Positions 42,653 to 50,839 are shown, counted from the stretch's first letter. The stretch: 64,000 nucleotides of DNA from UBA6522 sp965205045 (GCA_965205045.1 OZ242031.1:682001-746000); one strand, 5' to 3'. The notes: generated by a model from the sequence alone, not told the origin. Made by a program: numbers and translations.

Positions 42653-43963
42653 TTACAGGCTGGCCCGCAGCACGCTGCCGCGCTGCTCAACTCCGCGAAC
42701 GATTGAAGTTCTGACCGGTTGAGGAAAATCGTCGGGCAGGTTCGCCGTCACTTCGTCAATTGCTCCCGGCAGGCGTTCGGCGATGTTTTCCATGACTTCA
42801 GTCACCGTGCCGCCTGGCATTCCGGCAGCCCTTGCGGTCTGGTGAAAATGCCGTGGCTGAATGGTATTCAGCACGTAGTGCCGATTATTGCCGACCGACA
42901 TGGCCATTTTCGCCTGATTGAATCGCAACTGCCGCGCATCCAGGACCGGTTGTATCGAGATCACGTCGTATAGCGGTGTCGGCGAAAAACCGCCATGCGC
43001 ATGGAGGAAGATACTGAAATTCTTGGCGTGACCGTCCGTAGCGCCCAGAAGCCAGAAAACGATCTGGGCTTCCAGAAACCGGGTCCGGTCGTATGCCGGA
43101 CGATCGCTCGCCTTGAACAATTCCAGCAACTCTCCGATTCCGGGGCCTCCATCCGACTGATACCTGCGCGTCGAAGGGATGGAGAGCGCCTGGCAACAAT
43201 CCTCTTGCGGAACCCGGAGAAGACGGCCGTCCGTCGTCCGGACCCGATCGAACCGCTCGACCAGGAGAACTCTCTGCCCCTGAAAATCCCGTATCTCGAC
43301 ATTCGCAACACCGAGTCCGAGCGCCGCCAGCAGTTTCATGCAGAAATACTCGTTCTCCACACTGCGCGAGAGATCGAATCCATTGTTCAGTACGCCGATC
43401 TGCGGCTTGAGAATATGGGTTGTCGGCGTGCTTCCGGATGGGATGAGCCATTCGCCGTCATGCCGCAACAGTGCAGTCTTGTGCTGCGCGCCGGCTATTG
43501 AAATACGAAACTTCCTGTCCGCCCGAATACCCAGCGGTGCCTGGCGCAGGCCGCGCACCAGTTCGGCAATGGCCCTTTCGCCGACCGCATCGCCGGCGAT
43601 GGCGCCGGCGACTCCGGGGTCCATCCCCTCCGGCAGGAACTGCAGGGCGCCCACACAATCGCGACCGATGGCGGCAAGCAGACTGAAGGGATCGGTGCCG
43701 CCCGCATCGGCACGTTCAGCAACCTGCCTGCGAATGTCCGTGCTGTCGGGCAAGAGATTGTCGAGCACGGCGAGCACCGGTTCGCCGACGTAACGATCCT
43801 CGCGCAACGGCAACGACAGCGACAATGGAAAGGCTTGCTGCCAATCCAGCCAGGAGGTGTCGTATCGGAAGTCGATGGAACCCGCGGGAGTCTTGGTCAG
43901 GCGACCAACCAGACGGCCGTTCAGGAATATGTGGAGGGGCGTATGGGCCCGTTTGCGCGCCAT
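42653..43963 (-). CDS. hipA: HipA-type serine/threonine kinase toxin
   Basis: 436 residues. It has an N-terminal HipA_N domain (LHIFLNGRLVGRLTKT, PLREDRYVGEPVLAVLDNLL) and the kinase core RISIAGAQHKTALL (glycine-rich loop). HILKPQIG supplies an ATP-site Lys. LLVERFDR, LLGATDGHAKNFSIF (catalytic loop with Asp and Asn) and LYDVISIQP (metal-binding Asp) follow. HipA toxins phosphorylate glutamyl-tRNA synthetase or related targets and halt translation. All catalytic motifs are intact. Its ATG overlaps the hipB stop (TGATG), giving tight coupling. It is inserted between two cytochrome paralogues, suggesting acquisition as a stabilising module. The family symbol is used without claiming orthology to the E. 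coli gene. Confidence 0.88.
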   Translation of the reverse strand: MARKRAHTPLHIFLNGRLVGRLTKTPAGSIDFRYDTSWLDWQQAFPLSLSLPLREDRYVGEPVLAVLDNLLPDSTDIRRQVAERADAGGTDPFSLLAAIGRDCVGALQFLPEGMDPGVAGAIAGDAVGERAIAELVRGLRQAPLGIRADRKFRISIAGAQHKTALLRHDGEWLIPSGSTPTTHILKPQIGVLNNGFDLSRSVENEYFCMKLLAALGLGVANVEIRDFQGQRVLLVERFDRVRTTDGRLLRVPQEDCCQALSIPSTRRYQSDGGPGIGELLELFKASDRPAYDRTRFLEAQIVFWLLGATDGHAKNFSIFLHAHGGFSPTPLYDVISIQPVLDARQLRFNQAKMAMSVGNNRHYVLNTIQPRHFHQTARAAGMPGGTVTEVMENIAERLPGAIDEVTANLPDDFPQPVRTSIVRGVEQRGSVLRASL

Positions 43964-44214
43964 CAGAACAGTGCGCCGATATCCGAACTGGAGGCGGTTT
44001 CGCGGTCCTCGACCACGAGTTGCAAGCCCAGGGCCGTCAGGGCGTCGAGCATCGTTCGCAGCCGCGTTGCCGGTTCACCCCTTTCCAGTTTGGAAATGGT
44101 CGCCTGCCGCAAACCGATGCTGGCACCGAGTTCCTGCTGGGTGAGTCCTTGCCTGCGGCGTTCGCGTCGAATGATTGCGCCGAGTTGTTGCTCCGTCCGG
44201 GCGATCGGTTTCAT
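43963..44214 (-). CDS. hipB: HipB-type XRE antitoxin/repressor
   Basis: 83 residues. The central XRE helix-turn-helix is IIRRERRRQGLTQQELGASI, then GLRQATISKLERGEPAT. The C-terminal strand LQLVVEDRETASSSDIGALF matches HipB-like proteins that dimerise and dock HipA. It neutralises the downstream kinase and represses its own promoter. The upstream 100 bp carry three evenly spaced GCGTAT-containing dyads overlapping a promoter, which are the likely operators. The start at the ATG at 44214 leaves a leader of about 50 nt. Confidence 0.85.
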   Translation of the reverse strand: MKPIARTEQQLGAIIRRERRRQGLTQQELGASIGLRQATISKLERGEPATRLRTMLDALTALGLQLVVEDRETASSSDIGALF

Positions 44215-44238
44215 GGTGTGGCAACCTTAAAACAGTTT

Positions 44239-44308
44239 ATGCGGTTTTGCGTATAATATGAATATATATGCTAATGCGTATACCTTGTAAATATACGCGA
44301 TTGCGTAT
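44239..44308. promoter_or_regulatory. hipBA promoter with three phased operators
   Basis: Three 16-bp dyads lie at 44239-44254 (ATGCGG TTTT GCGTAT), 44266-44281 (ATATGC TAAT GCGTAT) and 44293-44308 (ATACGC GATT GCGTAT). They are exactly 27 bp apart; the third is a perfect inverted repeat. A minus-strand promoter, TTTACA (44291-44286) and TATATA (44268-44263) with a 17-bp spacer, is overlapped by the operators, so HipB binding would block it. Confidence 0.7.
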
Positions 44309-44354
44309 TGAAGATCTGAAGATCGTGCCCGAAGTCGGCACGCCACTCAACCCG

Positions 44355-44453
44355 CACTCCGACCGGCCGCTGGTGACGGCCGGCGCTCCGCCTGAGTGCT
44401 GTTGACAGCCGGCGCTCCTCCGACCGAGCGCTGGTGGCGACCCGCCCGACCAG
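44355..44453. repeat. Imperfect GC-rich repeats between the hip promoter and cytochrome paralogue 2
   Basis: A short stretch with repeated elements of the CCGGCGCTCC and GAGCGCTGGTGGCGAC type (two to three degenerate copies). Like 40761-40834, it directly abuts the stop of a cytochrome/propeller gene. Confidence 0.4.
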
Positions 44454-46190
44454 CTAGAAATTCAGCGCGTTGCCCAGGACGGGGTTGACGCCGCCGTGGA
44501 AGTTGCCCTGGTCGCGGACCACGCGGGGTTCGCCGTTCTCGTCGTAGTGCACCCATACGAGGCCGTGGGCGTCGCCGTTGCCGGGCATGTCGATGATGTT
44601 GGTCCGTTCCCTGGACTCGGCGTCGTAGACGTAGATGCGGCCCTCGCCGTTGCTGGTGGCCCACATTTCCGTGCCGGAGGGGTCAAGCAGCACGTGGTCC
44701 ACCTTGTAGGCGCCGTAGAGGGTTTCCGTGGCGTGCCCGGTCTGGGTGTCGATGATGGTGATGGTACGGCCCAGGTGGTGCGCGCCCTCGCCCTTGTCCG
44801 CGACCCAGAGTTCGGTCTCGTCGATGTTCAGCGATGCGCCGTACGGCCCGATGCCCGTGCCGTTGGTCCAGACGATTTCGCCGGTCTCGATGTTGATCTT
44901 GTTCGCGTTGGACAACGAGTTGATGACGTACATGTTCTCCTTGGCCGAATCCACGACCAGCCAGTTGGGCCGGTAGCCGGGGATGGGGTATTCGCGCAGC
45001 ACCTCCCAGGTTTCCGGATCGATCTTGGCGACCCAGAACGGGCGCAGCGCCGTGTAGCGGCCCTGGTACATGCTCACCGCCGCGAACATGCCGGTGGCGC
45101 GGCCGGGCGCATAACCGGCGGGCTCGACCAGCGCGTAGATGTACTCGTAGTCCTTGTCCGACCAGGCGGTGTAGGCGAAACCGCCGAGATCCACGTCCTT
45201 GATGCCGCTGACGATCTCGTCGGTTTCGGGGTCGAGCAGCATGATCGCCAGCCCGTCGGGGTCGCGGGCGAACATGTCGATCATCACGTAGTCGCGAAAC
45301 GCCTGGGCATGGTGGATCCGGCCGCCGATGGTGAACTGCTTGATGGGCTGCAGTGTGACGGCGTCCGCCTTGATGAGCGTGGCGGATGTATTCACCGTGG
45401 GCACGTCGTCGGCCTGCCCGGGCCGCGCGCCGATGATGTAGACGTAGCGGCCGTCGGGCGACATCACCGTGCCGTGCACCGTGGCGCGCAGGCTCTCCGG
45501 CAGCATGTAGCCGGCGATGATCTCCTTGGTCTCGGCATCGCCGACCACGATCTGGTTGCTCGGCGGCGGCACGTAGCCGTCGTGCAGCACCGAAGGCGAA
45601 CTGGTGGTGCCCACGTTCTCGTAGAAGTACGTCTTGCCGGGCTCGGGCGTGAACTTGGGCTCGCCGGGATCGAACGTGGCGATCACCTCGGTCTGATAGT
45701 GGCTCGTGAGGTTGCCCTCCTTGGCGCGGCGCGTCCAGGTCGCCTGCAGCATGTCGAATTGCTCGATGGCTTCGACCTGAAGGTCGCGCGGTGTCTTTGC
45801 AAACTCGGCCTGCTGCATCTGGTTGGCCTTAACAATCTCCAGCGCCGTACGCCAGTCCTCGATGAGGCCCAGGTCCAGCGGCAGGTCCGCCAGGGTGCGG
45901 ATGTACATGGCGATCGCCTCGAGATCCGCATCGCTGGGATCCATTTCGGCGACGATCACGCCCATCATCGGGTTGCTTTCGAGCTGATCGAAGATGTCCA
46001 CCGGCGTCGGCCCGAAGTGCAGCGTGGGACCGACCAGCCCCTGGGCATTTGGACCGTGGCAAACGTGACAGCCGATGTCCGCGTTAAACAAATCTCCCCC
46101 GCGGGCCACCAGCTCCTCCACCGACTGGGCCGATGCGGCCCCGCCCAGCAGCAAGCCGATGACGATTCCCGGAAGGTGGTTGCGTGTCAT
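44454..46190 (-). CDS. Periplasmic cytochrome c/beta-propeller protein, paralogue 2
   Basis: 578 residues from the ATG at 46190. Signal peptide (IVIGLLLGGAASAQ), haem motif CHVCH at 41-45, then the same propeller as paralogue 1 with long identical blocks (KTYFYENVGTTSSPSVL, GPYGASLNIDETELWVADKG, GHATETLYGAYKVDHVLL). The two proteins are clearly a duplication retained with divergence in the haem segment and in several blades. They may form a hetero-complex or serve different acceptors; the sequence does not say. It stands first in the minus-strand cluster and is now separated from its sibling by hipBA. Confidence 0.78.
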   Translation of the reverse strand: MTRNHLPGIVIGLLLGGAASAQSVEELVARGGDLFNADIGCHVCHGPNAQGLVGPTLHFGPTPVDIFDQLESNPMMGVIVAEMDPSDADLEAIAMYIRTLADLPLDLGLIEDWRTALEIVKANQMQQAEFAKTPRDLQVEAIEQFDMLQATWTRRAKEGNLTSHYQTEVIATFDPGEPKFTPEPGKTYFYENVGTTSSPSVLHDGYVPPPSNQIVVGDAETKEIIAGYMLPESLRATVHGTVMSPDGRYVYIIGARPGQADDVPTVNTSATLIKADAVTLQPIKQFTIGGRIHHAQAFRDYVMIDMFARDPDGLAIMLLDPETDEIVSGIKDVDLGGFAYTAWSDKDYEYIYALVEPAGYAPGRATGMFAAVSMYQGRYTALRPFWVAKIDPETWEVLREYPIPGYRPNWLVVDSAKENMYVINSLSNANKINIETGEIVWTNGTGIGPYGASLNIDETELWVADKGEGAHHLGRTITIIDTQTGHATETLYGAYKVDHVLLDPSGTEMWATSNGEGRIYVYDAESRERTNIIDMPGNGDAHGLVWVHYDENGEPRVVRDQGNFHGGVNPVLGNALNF

Positions 46191-46372
46191 GCCCGTTGAC
46201 TCCTTGTCTGCGCTCCGCACGGTGACCCTGCGCCCGGCGGCGAAGGGGCGAAGATTATAGCTCAAGCCACTGCTCGCCCTTGACAATTCATTATGCTTGG
46301 GCGATTGAGTCGGAAGACGCCCGGAAATAGTATCGATACGACCTTTTTTCGCGTGACCGGGACAGGGGAGGC

Positions 46373-47482
46373 ATGAATTTGATTCACCGAAAGATTACAG
46401 GCAGTGCGAGGCGCCTCCGCGGAAATCGCTGGCTCGAAGCCGCGGGTTGGCTGCTGCTGGCAACGAGTTCCGAAGCCGTTCACGCCCAGTCCGCGGACTT
46501 GTTTTTCGAAGGCGTTCTACTGGTCGAGCCCGCTCCGCCCGCTGAAGTGGTTGTGCCGGTAGGCGCAGACAACGCCATGGGTGGCAGTCAGCGCGGCATG
46601 GGCATGGGTGCGGCCGGAAATGACACAGGCGCTGGTGGTCAGGGCGCTGCAGGCGGCAGCGGAGAAAGTGCGATGGGAGCTGGCGGTCAGGGAGGCATGG
46701 GCGGCGGCGCGGCGAGTGAGGGTCCGGCGCCGGTGCAGTTCTTCATGCCGGCGGAACGGCGCTCCGACGTCGCCGTCGTCATGATTCCCGGCGGCGGACT
46801 GCCGTCGTGGAGCTATACGACCACTCCGGATGGCCGCGAGGGCTGGGCGCAGCAGTTCGCCCGCGCCGGGGTACCGGTCTACCTGATGAATCCGCCGGCG
46901 GGATTCCGCGAGGAACTCGGGCGCTGGAACAGGGAGACAGTCTGGCCGCTGTGGGGCATGGGTCCGGAGTTCGGCACTCCCTACCCCGACGGCAAGCACC
47001 CGGTCGAGGCCATCGACAATCTCCACGCCTCCTTCTACATCGCCCGGGCGCCCGGCGGCGCGGATCATCTTCGCTCGCTGCTGGACGAGATCGGCCCGGC
47101 GGTGGTGCTGGCCCATTCCGCCGGCGGGTCGGCGATGTTCTCGGCAGCCCGGGCGCTGCATCCCAACCTGCGCGGCACCATTGCCGTGGAAACCACCAAT
47201 TGCCCCACCGACGAAGCCGCGCTCGCCACCATCTACGTCGAGGGTGACCGCGCTTTCCTCAGCATCTGGGGCGACAACCTCGACCGGGGCGCGCCGAGCA
47301 TGCTGACCCGCTACGCATCGTGCCGGCAGGCAAGCGAAACCGTGGCGGCGGCGGGCGGCCGCGCGCAGACCATCCACCTGCCGGAGGATCGTGGAATCGC
47401 GGGCAATTCGCATCTCATGATGCAGGACAGGAACAACACCGAAATAGGCGATATGATCCTCGAATGGCTCGGCTCGGAGTAG
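46373..47482 (+). CDS. Secreted alpha/beta hydrolase with Gly/Met-rich linker
   Basis: 369 residues. The N-terminus has a long signal peptide ending near TSSEAVHAQ. Residues about 65-115 form a low-complexity Gly/Met/Ala linker (GGSQRGMGMGAAGND-type) before the enzyme domain. The hydrolase core has VAVVMIPGGGLPSWSY (oxyanion strand), VVLAHSAGGSAMF (nucleophile Ser) and GIAGNSHLMMQDRNN (catalytic His), with the acid likely in FLSIWGDNLD. It is related to secreted esterases of unknown substrate. Transcription is divergent from the cytochrome cluster. The gene is followed closely by a broken phosphatase gene on the same strand. Confidence 0.72.
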   Translation: MNLIHRKITGSARRLRGNRWLEAAGWLLLATSSEAVHAQSADLFFEGVLLVEPAPPAEVVVPVGADNAMGGSQRGMGMGAAGNDTGAGGQGAAGGSGESAMGAGGQGGMGGGAASEGPAPVQFFMPAERRSDVAVVMIPGGGLPSWSYTTTPDGREGWAQQFARAGVPVYLMNPPAGFREELGRWNRETVWPLWGMGPEFGTPYPDGKHPVEAIDNLHASFYIARAPGGADHLRSLLDEIGPAVVLAHSAGGSAMFSAARALHPNLRGTIAVETTNCPTDEAALATIYVEGDRAFLSIWGDNLDRGAPSMLTRYASCRQASETVAAAGGRAQTIHLPEDRGIAGNSHLMMQDRNNTEIGDMILEWLGSE

Positions 47483-47502
47483 CGTGGAGCTTGAGGGAGA
47501 GG

Positions 47503-48050
47503 ATGGTGAAACGACGCGAATTCATCCGCTGGACCGGGCTGGCGGCCGGCACCTACGCCTTCGGCGCGCCGAACCGTGTCGTCGATCTCCACGACCACCC
47601 GGATGGAAATCCCGGTCCCCCCCGATCCGCAGCCTCGGAGAAGATTTCGCGTCGCTCTCTTACTACACCGTCCCGGAGGACGACGGGACGGAGCGACGTG
47701 TGCCGAATCTGAACGTCACCCTGCGTCACGGGGTCCAGTCGGGCCTGGCGGTGGCCGAGTCGCGCGGTCCGGCCGCGGCGGCCGAGGCGGCGCACCTGAC
47801 GCCCAACCCGCACATCCGCTATCTCGAAACGTACGCGCACGGCTATGGCATTGCCCGCTTCAATGCGGAGGCGGCCACCGTGGAATTCGTGGCCATCGAC
47901 CCGCCCACCCGGTTCGAACACCACGGACGGCAGGGCCCACCGGCGAAACACCGCTCCCTGCTCAGGGTCAACACGTGGAGTGCCGGCGAAGAACCGCAAC
48001 TGGAGCGGGTCCGGTCGGAAGGCGAGCCGATTTTTGGAGATTTGGCGTAG
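47503..48050 (+). pseudogene. PhoD-type alkaline phosphatase/phosphodiesterase remnant (Tat signal plus C-terminal tail)
   Basis: An ATG at 47503 with GAGGGAGAGG upstream starts MVKRREFIRWTGLAAGTYAF, a twin-arginine signal. After roughly 45 codons the meaningful frame switches: from about 47630 another frame reads LGEDFASLSYYTVPEDDGTE, then NPHIRYLETYAHGYGIARFN and FVAIDPPTRFE to a stop at 48050. NPHIRxxxxxxxGY is the C-terminal signature of PhoD-like phosphatases. The catalytic core of about 350 residues is missing and the frames do not match, so this is an internal-deletion/frameshift pseudogene. Confidence 0.6.
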
Positions 48051-48074
48051 GCCCGCTGCAAGGTGACAAACCAA

Positions 48075-48644
48075 TCACGTTAACTCGTTCGCTCTTCGGC
48101 GCACACCGTCGATGAGCCGGCGAGACAGACGATAGCCAACGCCCTGCAAGTCGTCGAGAACCGGACTCACTGCAACCAGAAGACCTCGTGACTTCGCGGC
48201 GAGCAAGGCCCCGGCGACACCAACCAGGGGTATTCCGGCATGCCGGGCCACTGTTCTGCCCTTGGCATCGTCGATCAGCAGGATTCTCCCCTGCCGTTGC
48301 AGGCACAGGGTTATCGCTTCGGCTTCTCCCGCGTCCACGACGCGGAGAAAATCCGCAAGTCTCGCATCGTCCGCAAGCGGAGCGACCCGCAACCAGCCTG
48401 CCGAGATCGCCTGCGCAATTCCTTTGGCCCCGGGCCGACCCGATTCAGTTCGAGCTTCCCCATGAACGGCTGGCGGAATGAGACCGTTGCCGAACAGTCG
48501 GCGAAGCAAATGCAGCCTCTCGACTCTGGCCAGTGCGATCAACGGGCCGGTGTCGGCGACGAACGGGGAATCCTTGCGGGGGACGGACTTTGGGTCATCC
48601 GCGGCTGAAGACTCGCTGCCGTGAGTCACAAGGCTGTGCGGCAC
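48075..48644 (-). CDS. DUF3368 PIN-like toxin nuclease
   Basis: 189 residues, overlapping the antitoxin gene by 19 bp. The PIN-type acidic sites are visible in FVADTGPLIALARVERLHLL (first Asp), VVDAGEAEAITLCLQRQGRI (central acidic residues) and LLIDDAKGRTVARHAGIPLV (third Asp). The C-terminal helix ends in RLSRRLIDGVRRRAN. DUF3368 proteins are PIN-fold ribonuclease toxins that pair with UPF0175-type antitoxins. The first 26 residues are an unusual extension, and an internal start is possible. The module is a stand-alone toxin-antitoxin unit between a broken phosphatase and a dehydrogenase. Confidence 0.8.
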   Translation of the reverse strand: MPHSLVTHGSESSAADDPKSVPRKDSPFVADTGPLIALARVERLHLLRRLFGNGLIPPAVHGEARTESGRPGAKGIAQAISAGWLRVAPLADDARLADFLRVVDAGEAEAITLCLQRQGRILLIDDAKGRTVARHAGIPLVGVAGALLAAKSRGLLVAVSPVLDDLQGVGYRLSRRLIDGVRRRANELT

Positions 48645-48958
48645 TCGTCATCCAGTTCCGACGGCGGGTAGTCCACAGCCGCCACGCCCACCTGGCCGAG
48701 CAGGTCCATGAAGTCCTCGGCACTCAGGTCGGCCACCTTGGCTGCCTGCGACAATGTCAACTGGCGTTGTTCAAATAGCTGCAACGCGAGTGCCCGATGC
48801 ACGCCGACATCGAGAAGCCGGTCATCGAAAGGGACTGCGAGGATAGTGGGCCGCCCGTGCTTCGTGACTATCGCGAGGCGTCCGTCCTCGGCGTTCCGGA
48901 GCAGTTCGGCTGAACGCTGCCTCAGGTCGCGAACGCTATACGAGGTAGGCAAACCCAT
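48626..48958 (-). CDS. Fused Phd/YefM-UPF0175 antitoxin
   Basis: 110 residues from the ATG at 48958 (the frame is open further upstream). The N-terminal 45 residues match Phd/YefM antitoxins (SYSVRDLRQRSAELLRNAED, IVTKHGRPTILAVPF), which bind DNA. The C-terminal 60 match UPF0175 (RALALQLFEQRQLTLSQAAK, LSAEDFMDLLGQVGVAAVDY), the usual partner of DUF3368 toxins. The fusion gives a DNA-binding domain to an antitoxin class that often lacks a clear one. It is translated just before and overlapping the toxin. It probably represses its own promoter in the 110-bp region upstream. Confidence 0.78.
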   Translation of the reverse strand: MGLPTSYSVRDLRQRSAELLRNAEDGRLAIVTKHGRPTILAVPFDDRLLDVGVHRALALQLFEQRQLTLSQAAKVADLSAEDFMDLLGQVGVAAVDYPPSELDDECRTAL

Positions 48959-49069
48959 GTGAATATCCCATATTTGTGTACGCAAATCGTAGCACAAATT
49001 CGATTTGCGAACCTCCTTTACCGGAAGTCGTTGCCGCGGTTACGATAAAGCGAAGTTGCGGAAGGATTG

Positions 49070-50020
49070 TCACCCCACCGTGTTAATGGGCCGACCATCG
49101 AGCCAAGTGCGGATGTTTTCGACGGCGGCCCTGAAGAAGACCCGATAGTTCTCCACAGTCACAAACCCCAGGTGCGGTGTTATGACCGTATTTGGCGTCT
49201 TGCGCAGCGGGTGATCCAAGGGCAGGGGCTCGACGTCGAAAACATCCAGCCCGGCGCCGCCGATGGCTCCCGTTTCCAGCGCCTCCACCAGGGCTCTCTC
49301 GTCGACAATCGGCCCGCGGGAGGTGTTGATCAAGTAGGCGGTGGGCTTCATCAACTCGAACTCGCGGCGGGAAAGCAACTCGCGAGTGCCGTCGCCAAGG
49401 CGCAGATGGATCGTGACCACGTCGGACCTGCCCAGCAGGTCGTCCCTTGTCGCATATTGGGCGGACGTGCCCTCGCACCGTTCGGGCGTCAAGTTGGGGC
49501 TCCAGGCCATGACGGTCATTCCGAACGCATGGCCCACCCTGGCAACCAGCTTGCCGATGCGGCCCAGACCGATGATGCCGAGGGTCTTGCCGTGCAACCC
49601 CTCGCCGATGGTCTTTTGCCAACTCCCGGCATGGGTCGCCCGTTCTTCCGCCGTAATTTTCCGCGTCAGCGCCACAATCAGTCCCCAGGCCAGTTCCGCG
49701 GTGGGGTGTGCCAGGGTCGGCGAGCCGGAAACCACCACCCCCTGGCGCCCGGCTGCCGCGACATCGATGGATGCATTGCCCATGCCCGGCGTGAACAGAT
49801 GCTCCAGGTTGGGTAGTTTCTTCAGGAGCGATTCCGGAAAGGGTGTGCGCTCGCGCATCACGCAGATGATTTCGAAGTCCCGGAGCCGATCCACCAGCGC
49901 GCTTTCGTCATCCAGATGATCGTTGAACACGGAAATCGAAACATCGCCCGCCAGCGGTGACCAGTCAGTCATCGCAAGCGCCACGTTCTGGTAATCGTCA
50001 ATGATGGCGAGTCGTTTCAT
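49070..50020 (-). CDS. D-2-hydroxyacid dehydrogenase family protein
   Basis: 316 residues from the ATG at 50020. The Rossmann nucleotide site is KTLGIIGLGRIGKLVARVGH. The substrate-domain and catalytic motifs are INTSRGPIVDERALVEAL (Arg), GGAGLDVFDVEPLP (Glu) and VITPHLGFVT (His). The enzyme interconverts 2-keto acids and D-2-hydroxy acids with NAD(P)H; the exact substrate is not evident. It is similar in length to the phosphoglycerate-dehydrogenase-like subfamily. Divergent from the small gene at 50124, with about 100 bp between. No deviation in catalytic residues. Confidence 0.85.
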   Translation of the reverse strand: MKRLAIIDDYQNVALAMTDWSPLAGDVSISVFNDHLDDESALVDRLRDFEIICVMRERTPFPESLLKKLPNLEHLFTPGMGNASIDVAAAGRQGVVVSGSPTLAHPTAELAWGLIVALTRKITAEERATHAGSWQKTIGEGLHGKTLGIIGLGRIGKLVARVGHAFGMTVMAWSPNLTPERCEGTSAQYATRDDLLGRSDVVTIHLRLGDGTRELLSRREFELMKPTAYLINTSRGPIVDERALVEALETGAIGGAGLDVFDVEPLPLDHPLRKTPNTVITPHLGFVTVENYRVFFRAAVENIRTWLDGRPINTVG

Positions 50021-50123
50021 GGTCGTTCCAAGGTTGAGAACAGGGGGTTCAGTGGGCCGGTTAGCGGGGTTTTCCCGGCGATGGCGCAAACCGGCCCGAT
50101 GGTATCATCGCGGCGTTGTTTCC

Positions 50124-50306
50124 ATGGATTTCGAGGTCACCGTAGTGGACGAAACCACCTTTACCGAGTCTGCGGTCCTTCGCGGATATTGGCTGGCACT
50201 GGGCGAAGCGATAGCAGTTTACGATTGCGTGCCGGTTGAGCAGCAAGGTTGCCGGGAGCGGGGGAAAATTGTGCCAGCGCTCACTCTCGAGGCTCGGAGC
50301 ACGTAG
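50124..50306 (+). CDS. 60-residue hypothetical protein
   Basis: ATG at 50124, TAG at 50304-50306. The sequence MDFEVTVVDETTFTESAVLR, then GYWLALGEAIAVYDCVPVEQ is compact and strand/helix mixed, without signal or membrane segment. It ends 2 bp before the TerB-like gene, so both probably share a transcript. No family recognised; the coding call rests on spacing and composition. Confidence 0.45.
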   Translation: MDFEVTVVDETTFTESAVLRGYWLALGEAIAVYDCVPVEQQGCRERGKIVPALTLEARST

Positions 50307-50308
50307 CC

Positions 50309-50839
50309 ATGGCGTACCTGCTCGGATTGCTGGGGGTAGTGGTCACGGTCCTGGTGTTGCTCAGCCGTCTGGCCGACGCCGGGATCGACCTGGGTGGCCT
50401 GAACCCGTTTCTTGCCCGGCGCCGGCGTGCATGGCGCCAGAAGTTCGAGGCCAATCCGCTGTTCGGCCTGGACAAGCCAATGGACGTGGCGGCCGTGCTC
50501 GCCGTCGGCGTCGCCAAGGCGGATGGCGACATGAGCATGGAGCAAAAGCAGGCGCTGCTCGATGCCTTCCAGCAGACGTTTAATATCGATATTCGTGCAG
50601 CGGAGGAGTTGCTCGCGTCCAGCGCGCACCTTGTTGGCGACGGCCGGATACTCAGGGACCAGGTTCCGGACGTGGTTGCGAGAAGCAAGGAGCATTTCAC
50701 GGACGGTCAAATCGAATCAACCATGTCGTTGCTGGAGGCAATCGCGGCGGTCGAGGGCGCTTCCGGCCAGCAAAGAGAATTGATTTTGAATGTCGAGGGC
50801 GCCCTCCGCGGCCAACCGGCAGCGGGGACATGGGACTAG
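50309..50839 (+). CDS. TerB-like protein with N-terminal membrane segment
   Basis: 176 residues from the ATG at 50309. One transmembrane helix (AYLLGLLGVVVTVLVLLSRL) precedes a linker and a TerB-like four-helix domain (DVAAVLAVGVAKADGDMSME, QKQALLDAFQQTFNIDI, SLLEAIAAVEGASGQQRELI). The paired acidic positions ADGDMS and AVEGAS are characteristic of TerB folds, which may bind metal. TerB-like proteins appear in tellurite/stress systems and as accessory factors; the role here is unknown. It follows a 60-residue gene by 2 bp. Confidence 0.65.
   Translation: MAYLLGLLGVVVTVLVLLSRLADAGIDLGGLNPFLARRRRAWRQKFEANPLFGLDKPMDVAAVLAVGVAKADGDMSMEQKQALLDAFQQTFNIDIRAAEELLASSAHLVGDGRILRDQVPDVVARSKEHFTDGQIESTMSLLEAIAAVEGASGQQRELILNVEGALRGQPAAGTWD

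Noticed and set aside
40835..46190. Nitrite reductase cd1 (NirS) pair
   Set aside because: The cytochrome-then-propeller order is similar, but no d1-haem ligand or nir accessory genes could be identified.
44496..46199. 567-residue plus-strand frame opposite cytochrome paralogue 2
   Set aside because: Antisense of a recognised gene; a matching 638-residue shadow exists opposite paralogue 1, consistent with strand bias and not with genes.
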